The notes under the pieces: model-generated | The model's database searches: none | Seen by the model: the letters and a program-made list of their open reading frames with translations, nothing else | What the model was told of the DNA's origin: nothing | Origin: an uncultured Prevotellaceae bacterium | Lineage (GTDB): Bacteria > Bacteroidota > Bacteroidia > Bacteroidales > Muribaculaceae | Direction: 5' to 3' | Assembly (NCBI GenBank): GCA_945983195.1 | Contig: CAMFSS010000047.1 | Span: 1 to 10,435, forward strand | Length of the DNA stretch: 10,435 bases | Shown: positions 6,035 to 10,435 of the stretch, in pieces | Numbering within the stretch: position 1 is the first letter of the stretch | How the letters are laid out: every line of letters begins with the position of its first letter | Made by a program: the position numbers and the translations under genes

Positions 6035-6109
6035 GGCGATTTCGTCTAGCGGCTAGGACACATGCCTCTCACGCATGGAACACGGGTTCGATTCCCGTAG
6101 TCGCTACCA
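6035..6109 (+). tRNA. tRNA-Glu, anticodon CTC
   Basis: Full cloverleaf: acceptor GGCGATT (6035-6041) with AGTCGCT (6099-6105), including two G-U pairs; D arm GTCT / AGGA, with the GTCTAG...AGGAC pattern typical of tRNA-Glu; anticodon stem CATGC / GCATG with loop CTCTCAC (6066-6072), which puts anticodon CTC at 6068-6070; and T stem ACGGG / CCCGT with loop TTCGATT. The discriminator is A, and CCA is encoded (6107-6109). CTC decodes GAG; a TTC isoacceptor is expected elsewhere in the genome. Confidence 0.95.
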
Positions 6110-6118
6110 TAACGGCAG

Positions 6119-6147
6119 AAAGGGAAGCTTTATGAGTTTCCCTTTTT
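6119..6147 (+). terminator. Terminator after tRNA-Glu
   Basis: An 11-bp stem (6119-6129 with 6135-6145; one G-U pair) around the 5-base loop TTATG. The 3' arm runs into five T (6143-6147). It begins 9 bases after the encoded CCA. The rest of the gap to the next gene (6148-6231) shows no TAnnTTTG promoter, only a small stem ATAGC / GCTAT. Confidence 0.65.
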
Positions 6148-6231
6148 CTGCATTTAGTGGCAAAGGACCAAGTTGACCAGGCATAGCCAATTCAGCTATT
6201 TTAGCCGGGAAACAGAAAACAACATATCATT

Positions 6232-6777
6232 ATGGCTGATACTAAAGAACAATTTGAGCACGTGATAAACATCTGTCGCGACCTATTCATAAAGAAGCTC
6301 CACGACTATGGCGCTTCGTGGCGCATAATGCGTCCGGCATCAATCACCGACCAGATTTTTATCAAGGCCAAGCGCATTCGCACTCTCGAAATAACCAAGG
6401 AGTCAAAGGTGGGTGAAGGCATTTATCCCGAATTTATCGGAATCGTGAATTATGGCGTGATTGGATTGATTCAGCTTGAGCGCGGTTTCAGCGACAACGT
6501 CGACATCACTCCCGAAGAAGCTCTTGCGCTCTACGACAAGCACATCACAGCAACAAAGGAGCTGATGTACGCAAAGAATGCCGACTATGGCGAGGCGTGG
6601 CGCGATATGCGAATTGCTTCCTACACCGACTTGATTCTCACCAAGATACAGCGCACCAAGCAGATTGAGAACCTCGGTGGTGCCACGCTGGTATCGGAAG
6701 GTGTCGATGCCAACTACATGGACATGATTAACTACTCGCTATTTGCCCTCATCAAGCTCGAGTATGGCGAAGACTAA
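6232..6777 (+). CDS. DUF1599-family protein with an internal duplication
   Basis: Protein of 181 residues with no signal peptide or membrane segment, so probably cytoplasmic. It consists of two copies of one unit. DYGASWRIMRPASITD (25-40) recurs as DYGEAWRDMRIASYTD (118-133), and NYGVIGLIQLERG (73-85) recurs as NYSLFALIKLEYG (167-179), a period of about 93-94 residues. The shared core is D-Y-G-x-x-W-R-x-M-R-x-A-S-x-T-D, followed by a Lys/Arg-rich helix and a final helix ending in E-x-G. I recognise this as the DUF1599 family of Bacteroidota. It has been discussed as a nucleotide-modification-associated domain, but no activity is established to my knowledge. Its all-helical look with repeated Asp/Glu could suit a nucleotide pyrophosphohydrolase-like fold; that is a guess. 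The next gene overlaps its end by 14 bases, suggesting translational coupling. Confidence 0.85.
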   Translation: MADTKEQFEHVINICRDLFIKKLHDYGASWRIMRPASITDQIFIKAKRIRTLEITKESKVGEGIYPEFIGIVNYGVIGLIQLERGFSDNVDITPEEALALYDKHITATKELMYAKNADYGEAWRDMRIASYTDLILTKIQRTKQIENLGGATLVSEGVDANYMDMINYSLFALIKLEYGED

Positions 6778-8197
6778 GAAAAAAAGTGCCGACGCCACTC
6801 CTGCACCCGAACACCCCGAAATCGGGGAGAAGCCCAAAGTTGCCGAAAAGCCCGACACCAAAGAAAAGGCAGGCAAGCAGGAGAAGCCCAAAAAGCCTGT
6901 TCCACAGACACGGATTTTCAAGGGCACGGCAGGAATTGTGACCGTGCTGCTGCTCCGACTTGTGGCTGGAGGCGTATTTGCGTTCTCAGGATTTGCCAAG
7001 GCTATCGACCCATGGGGCAGTGTGTACAAATTCGGCGAATATTTTGCAGCATTCGGATTCGCCGATTTCGAATGGTCACTGCTTTTCCTGGCAGTGTCGG
7101 CTGCCACAGTGGAATTCATGCTTGGTGTGTTCATGATTTTGGGCATCTACCGCCGGTTCACACCGGCAATGATGCTGCTTGCCATGGTGGTTATGCTGCC
7201 TCTCACAGGCTATCTTGCCATAACCGATGCCGTGGCAGAGTGCGGCTGCTTCGGCGACGCCTTGGTGATGAGCAACTGGGGCACTTTCGCCAAAAACCTT
7301 GTGCTCACGCCAATCATCGTGTATCTGTGCGTCTACAACCAGTATGTGAAAAACGTCTATGGCTTTGCCGTTCAGTGGATTGTGGCGTTTCTCTCAATGG
7401 CCTACGCGCTTGTGCTTGCATTCATAGGCTACTACATACAGCCGCTAATCGACTTCCGCCCATATCCCGACGGCACACAGCTTGTGAGCAATGAAGCCAC
7501 AGGCGAAGAGCCGGAATTTGCCTTCGTGTATGAGAAGGAGGGCGAGCGGCGTACATTCGCTATCGACAGTCTGCCCGACAGCACATGGACATTTGTCGAC
7601 AGGCACGAAATCACTCATTCCGCTCCGGCAGCGAATGATGCAATATCCATTACGACAATCGACGGGCATCCTGCCGACAGCGTGCTGCTGCGCACAGGCG
7701 AGCAATTGCTCCTTCTTTTCCCCGACCTGAAGAACGTGGGAATTGCCTACACCTACCTCATCAACGAAATGCACGACTATGCCCAGTCGCACGGAGTAGA
7801 CGTTGCCGGACTCACATCAGGCGATTCAATAGCAGTGGCAGAGTGGAACGACCTATCAATGGCTTCCTACACACTCTATTCAATCGACGACAGCACGCTG
7901 AAGATGATAGCGCGAGGCAATCCGGCAGTAGTGTTCCTTCGCGACGGACGGGTGGTGTGGAAACGCACGCTACAGTCAATCTCGATGGACTACATAACCC
8001 GCGAGCGCGACATGGAGGGAATCGGATCCGACTTCAACCGCAGCCGTTGGCTGAAAGTGCTGTCGATAGGCTATTTTGTGCTGTTGCTGTCGCTGCTCAT
8101 ACTCAATCGCACGCATCTGCTTGTGCTGTTCAGTTGGAAACGGTTTTTCGGCAAGAAAAAGCCGGGAAAAGAGGATAAAAACACCGCTGAAGTGTAA
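6764..8197 (+). CDS. DoxX/MauE-type membrane protein with a degenerate thioredoxin-like domain
   Basis: Inner-membrane protein, 477 residues from the ATG at 6764; a TTG seven codons earlier (6743) is possible but less likely. Residues 1-50 are a charged Lys/Pro/Glu-rich cytoplasmic tail. Hydrophobic segments near 57-77, 105-127, 134-156, 176-195 and 203-225 form a DoxX/MauE-like bundle. The conserved ECGCFGD (159-165) carries Cys160 and Cys162, the redox-type pair of MauE-like proteins. A soluble part (about 228-428), probably periplasmic, ends in GNPAVVFLRDGRVVWKRTL (385-403), resembling the cis-Pro strand and following beta-hairpin of TlpA-like thioredoxins; it contains no cysteine, so it cannot be a normal thiol oxidoreductase. 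A last membrane segment (430-449) and a basic tail close it. It overlaps the DUF1599 gene by 14 bases and lies 114 bases before tpiA. Function is unknown; a role in electron or thiol transfer is inference. Confidence 0.82.
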   Translation: MAKTKKKSADATPAPEHPEIGEKPKVAEKPDTKEKAGKQEKPKKPVPQTRIFKGTAGIVTVLLLRLVAGGVFAFSGFAKAIDPWGSVYKFGEYFAAFGFADFEWSLLFLAVSAATVEFMLGVFMILGIYRRFTPAMMLLAMVVMLPLTGYLAITDAVAECGCFGDALVMSNWGTFAKNLVLTPIIVYLCVYNQYVKNVYGFAVQWIVAFLSMAYALVLAFIGYYIQPLIDFRPYPDGTQLVSNEATGEEPEFAFVYEKEGERRTFAIDSLPDSTWTFVDRHEITHSAPAANDAISITTIDGHPADSVLLRTGEQLLLLFPDLKNVGIAYTYLINEMHDYAQSHGVDVAGLTSGDSIAVAEWNDLSMASYTLYSIDDSTLKMIARGNPAVVFLRDGRVVWKRTLQSISMDYITRERDMEGIGSDFNRSRWLKVLSIGYFVLLLSLLILNRTHLLVLFSWKRFFGKKKPGKEDKNTAEV

Positions 8198-8247
8198 AAT
8201 ATTGAAAAAAGCAAGCAAAAGCTAACAATGGAAACAAAATAAAAGCG

Positions 8248-8255
8248 TAAATTTG
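8248..8255 (+). promoter_or_regulatory. Possible -7 box of tpiA
   Basis: TAAATTTG fits TAnnTTTG, 56 bases before the tpiA ATG. No TTTG is found 19-21 bases upstream, so the promoter is only half-supported. The 114-base gap before tpiA is A-rich and shows no terminator for the preceding gene, so read-through is likely as well. Confidence 0.4.
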
Positions 8256-8311
8256 CAAAACGAATAAATTCAAAAAAACTTATCATATAACGAATAAAAA
8301 ATTTTATTGAT

Positions 8312-9064
8312 ATGAGAAAAAACATTGTAGCAGGCAACTGGAAGATGAACACTACAGTTCCTGAAGGCGTAAAACTTGCAAGCGAAGTAAATGAGGCTCT
8401 CAAGGGTGTAACACCTAAGTGCGACGTTGTGATTGGTGTTCCTTTCACTCACCTCACTGCCGTGAAGGCTGTCATCGACAGCGACAAGCTCGGTCTTAGC
8501 GCAGAGAACTGCGCCGACAAGGTGAAAGGCGCATACACCGGCGAAGTGTCGGCAGCCATGGTAGCTTCTACAGGTGCCAACTATGTAATCCTCGGTCACT
8601 CTGAGCGTCGTGCCTACTATCACGAGACAGTGGAGATTCTTGCCGAGAAGGTGAAGCTCGCACTTGAGAACGGACTGAAGGTGATTTTCTGCATCGGCGA
8701 AGTTCTTGAGGAGCGCGAAGCCAACAAGCAGAACGAAGTGGTAGCAGCACAGCTTGCATCAGTATTCGACCTCACTGCTGAGCAGTTTGCCAACATCGTG
8801 CTCGCATACGAGCCGGTATGGGCTATCGGAACAGGCAAGACTGCAACCGACGACCAGGCTGAGGAAATCCACGCATTCATTCGCAACCTCATTGCCGAGA
8901 AGTATGGCGAGCAGGTAGCGGAGGACACTACTATCCTCTATGGCGGTAGCTGCAAGCCTTCGAATGCTAAGGCTCTCTTTGCAAAGCCTAACGTTGACGG
9001 CGGTCTGATTGGCGGCGCATCGCTCGATGCTGAGTCGTTCATGGGCATTGTGACTGCATTCTAA
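8312..9064 (+). CDS. tpiA: Triosephosphate isomerase
   Basis: Interconverts dihydroxyacetone phosphate and glyceraldehyde 3-phosphate in glycolysis and gluconeogenesis; cytoplasmic TIM barrel. The 250-residue length is standard. Catalytic residues are all visible: Lys11 in AGNWKMN, His96 in ILGHSERR, and Glu167 in AYEPVWAIGTGKTA (165-178), whose second half is the mobile loop 6. LYGGSCKP and DGGLIGGASLD near the C-terminus form the phosphate-binding loops. The ATG at 8312 fits the conserved MRKNIVAGNWKMN start exactly; the leader is A/T-rich without a Shine-Dalgarno site. Its codon use is biased towards the frequent codons (AAG, GAG, CTC, ATC), as expected for a highly expressed glycolytic gene. 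A hairpin terminator follows 49 bases after the stop. Confidence 0.98.
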   Translation: MRKNIVAGNWKMNTTVPEGVKLASEVNEALKGVTPKCDVVIGVPFTHLTAVKAVIDSDKLGLSAENCADKVKGAYTGEVSAAMVASTGANYVILGHSERRAYYHETVEILAEKVKLALENGLKVIFCIGEVLEEREANKQNEVVAAQLASVFDLTAEQFANIVLAYEPVWAIGTGKTATDDQAEEIHAFIRNLIAEKYGEQVAEDTTILYGGSCKPSNAKALFAKPNVDGGLIGGASLDAESFMGIVTAF

Positions 9065-9112
9065 ATCAAGGCAGCCACAACCAATCCGACCAATACGAAA
9101 CTAAATATGTGA

Positions 9113-9158
9113 GGGCACGATGCCGTCTTTAGGCAGCGTCGTGTCCTTCTCTGATTTT
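9113..9158 (+). terminator. Rho-independent terminator after tpiA
   Basis: GGGCACGA (9113-9120) pairs with TCGTGTCC (9139-9146) over 8 bp with one G-U pair. Inside lies TGCC (9121-9124) with GGCA (9132-9135) and a 3-base bulge. A T-rich tail with five T at 9154-9158 follows. The tail is 7 bases from the stem, so termination may be partial. Confidence 0.55.
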
Positions 9159-9162
9159 TCAC

Positions 9163-9188
9163 AGTGGTGAAACATGCGTTCCACCACT
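9163..9188. repeat. 7-bp dyad before the SPOR gene
   Basis: AGTGGTG (9163-9169) and CACCACT (9182-9188) are perfect inverted arms with a 12-base centre, just after the tpiA terminator and 25 bases before the SPOR-gene ATG. Another ACCAC follows at 9190-9194. It could be an operator or leader hairpin. No TAnnTTTG box is visible in this gap. Confidence 0.3.
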
Positions 9189-9213
9189 TACCACCACAAA
9201 ACCTCTGGCAAAT

Positions 9214-9669
9214 ATGAAACGTCTTCTGCTCCTTTCACTTGTGGCATTCATTGCAGCCGCCGGCTCGGCACAGACTATTGTAGAACACATCGAAAGTGCT
9301 TCACAAGGCCGTGTGACGGTGACTCAGCCGTCGCAGCTCGGAGAGCGGCTCGACCCTAAAAACGGTAATCCTGAAAATGGGCTGAAAAGCGCAGGCAAGA
9401 ACCGCGTGGGCTACCGCATACAAGTGTATGCCGACAAGAACCAGCGCACAGCAAAGAGCGAAGCAATGTCGCGTGAGCGTGCCTTGCAGATGCGTTTCCC
9501 CGATTTAGGCTGCTATGTAACCTACAATGCCCCTACATGGCGACTTCGCGTAGGCGACTTTGCCACACGCGAGGAGGCTGTGGAAATTATGCAGCAGCTA
9601 AAGAAGGAGTTCCCCTCCTACGCCCGTGAAATGATAGTGGTGAAAGACCGAATTAACGTGACATTATGA
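9214..9669 (+). CDS. Secreted SPOR-domain protein
   Basis: Exported protein of 151 residues. MKRLLLLSLVAFIAAAGSAQ is a typical signal peptide, with the likely cut after the Ala of GSA (residue 19). Residues about 20-63 are a polar linker. The SPOR domain follows (about 65-148), recognised by GYRIQVYADKNQRTA (66-80) and the second half-repeat WRLRVGDFATREEA (109-122). SPOR domains bind glycan strands lacking stem peptides, as found at division sites, so a role in cell-wall remodelling or division is plausible. No catalytic domain is attached. The stop overlaps the folE start by four bases (ATGA at 9666-9669), so the two are probably translated together. A small SPOR protein beside tpiA and folE is a recurrent Bacteroidales arrangement. 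An alternative reading is a general envelope protein with no division role. Confidence 0.88.
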   Translation: MKRLLLLSLVAFIAAAGSAQTIVEHIESASQGRVTVTQPSQLGERLDPKNGNPENGLKSAGKNRVGYRIQVYADKNQRTAKSEAMSRERALQMRFPDLGCYVTYNAPTWRLRVGDFATREEAVEIMQQLKKEFPSYAREMIVVKDRINVTL

Positions 9670-10238
9670 TTCTACATAACTACGACGAAGCATTAGTTGC
9701 CGAGATTGCAGAGCACTACAAGAGGATTATTGAGCTTATCGGTGAAGACCCGGAGCGCGAAGGACTGGTAAAGACACCGGTGAGAGCGGCAAAGGCTCTT
9801 CTTGACGTGACGCGCGGTTACCGCGAGGATCCGGCAAAGATAATCAAATCGGCAGTATTCAGCCATGAAGGCTCGAACATAGTGGTGGTGAAGGACATTG
9901 AATTCTACTCGCTATGCGAGCACCACATACTGCCAATCTTCGGGAAAGATACCATTCGCTATATCCCCGATGGCAGCATGATAGGATTGAGCAAGCTTGC
10001 ACGATTGGTCGACACTTTTGCCCACAGGCTGCAAGTGCAGGAGCGGCTTACGGCGCAAGTGTGCCACACCCTCTACGAAGAGCTGAAGCCGAAAGGTGTG
10101 ATTGTGGTGTGCGAAGCCGGGCATCTGTGCATGAAGATGCGTGGTGTGGAGAAGCAGGACAGCCTGACTGCCACTATCGACTATTGCGGAGCTTTCGATG
10201 ACGTGAATTTGCGCAATGAGTTTATGCGCTTATTGTGA
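9666..10238 (+). CDS. folE: GTP cyclohydrolase I
   Basis: Converts GTP to 7,8-dihydroneopterin triphosphate, the first step of folate (and, in some bacteria, queuosine-type deazapurine) synthesis; cytoplasmic homodecamer in the family. The 190-residue length is normal. Zn ligands Cys84 and His87 lie in YSLCEHHILPIFG (81-93), with His86 beside them. His153 and Cys155 in CEAGHLCMKMRG (149-160) correspond to E. coli His179 and Cys181. GLSKLARLVDTFAHRLQVQE (107-126) is the classic signature. All catalytic residues are present, so it is the zinc-dependent type IA enzyme and should be active. It starts at the ATG within the stop of the SPOR gene and probably depends on that mRNA. The 144 bases after it hold the tRNA-Gly promoter and leader; no strong GC-rich terminator is seen. 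Confidence 0.97.
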   Translation: MILHNYDEALVAEIAEHYKRIIELIGEDPEREGLVKTPVRAAKALLDVTRGYREDPAKIIKSAVFSHEGSNIVVVKDIEFYSLCEHHILPIFGKDTIRYIPDGSMIGLSKLARLVDTFAHRLQVQERLTAQVCHTLYEELKPKGVIVVCEAGHLCMKMRGVEKQDSLTATIDYCGAFDDVNLRNEFMRLL

Positions 10239-10273
10239 GGAGATTAGAAACTTCGCGAGAAAAAAGTGCATTT

Positions 10274-10298
10274 TTTTCGGAATTTTTCTATCCGAAAA
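10274..10298. repeat. Dyad abutting the -33 box of the tRNA-Gly promoter
   Basis: TTTTCGGA (10274-10281) and TCCGAAAA (10291-10298) form a perfect 8-bp inverted repeat with a 9-base T-rich centre. It ends exactly before the -33 TTTG, as does the dyad before tRNA-Glu. It could also act as a weak hairpin at the end of the folE mRNA; an A-run/T-run pair (10260-10265 with 10271-10277) just upstream adds to the possible fold. Confidence 0.5.
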
Positions 10299-10330
10299 TT
10301 TGCAGGAAATGAAAAAAGTATATAACTTTG
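10299..10330 (+). promoter_or_regulatory. Promoter of tRNA-Gly
   Basis: -33 box TTTG (10299-10302), a 20-base spacer and -7 box TAACTTTG (10323-10330). As at tRNA-Glu, the -33 box extends to TTTGCAGGAA, and GCAAAAACGAAA follows the -7 box (10337-10348). A looser palindrome TTTGC / GCAAA overlaps the -7 box. The leader before the tRNA is about 45 bases, longer than at tRNA-Glu. Confidence 0.75.
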
Positions 10331-10382
10331 CACTCGCAAAAACGAAACAACGATACTCGATTTTGCCAAGCGCGAAGCCAAT

Positions 10383-10435
<53 letters not shown>

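Noticed and set aside
6743..6763. TTG at 6743 as start of the DoxX/MauE-type protein
   Set aside because: It would add only a serine-rich run translated from DUF1599 codons; ATG 6764 gives a sensible basic N-terminus and a shorter overlap.

Overview
The window looks like a chromosomal segment of a Bacteroidota bacterium of the order Bacteroidales; Muribaculaceae is plausible, but the sequence alone does not prove the family. The reasons are: promoters of the TTTG / N20 / TAnnTTTG type specific to this phylum; A/T-rich leaders without Shine-Dalgarno sites; a short SSB; a MerR-like gene divergent from alaS; and a gene run (DUF1599 protein, DoxX/MauE-type membrane protein, tpiA, SPOR protein, folE) typical of Bacteroidales. 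Nearly all of it is housekeeping DNA. I see no integrase, transposase, CRISPR array, restriction system or phage gene.

Layout. Bases 1-2320 (+) carry the 3' part of argD, then proC and a short tail-less ssb: arginine and proline biosynthesis plus ssDNA binding. A factor-independent terminator lies between argD and proC. Bases 2321-2687 hold no convincing protein gene. They contain a candidate small structured RNA on the minus strand (about 2337-2476, with a good terminator) and a 10-bp inverted-repeat pair. Bases 2688-3035 (-) encode a compact MerR-family regulator. It is divergent from alaS (3257-5878, +), and the two -7 boxes lie only about 20 bases apart between them. A 15-bp hairpin follows alaS, then a tRNA-Glu(CTC) gene with its own promoter and terminator.

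Bases 6232-10238 (+) hold five genes in one direction: a duplicated DUF1599 protein, an overlapping membrane protein (DoxX/MauE-like bundle plus a degenerate thioredoxin-like periplasmic part), triosephosphate isomerase, a secreted SPOR-domain protein, and GTP cyclohydrolase I overlapping it by 4 bases. A terminator after tpiA and a -7 box before it suggest two or three transcription units rather than one. The window ends inside a tRNA-Gly(GCC) gene.

The most interesting non-coding signal is shared by the two tRNA genes. Each has a perfect dyad (7 or 8 bp) ending at the base before the -33 TTTG, followed by nearly the same promoter core. The dyad arms differ between the two loci but stay self-complementary. 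The second is the candidate structured RNA between ssb and the merR-like gene. I found no clear new multi-gene system.
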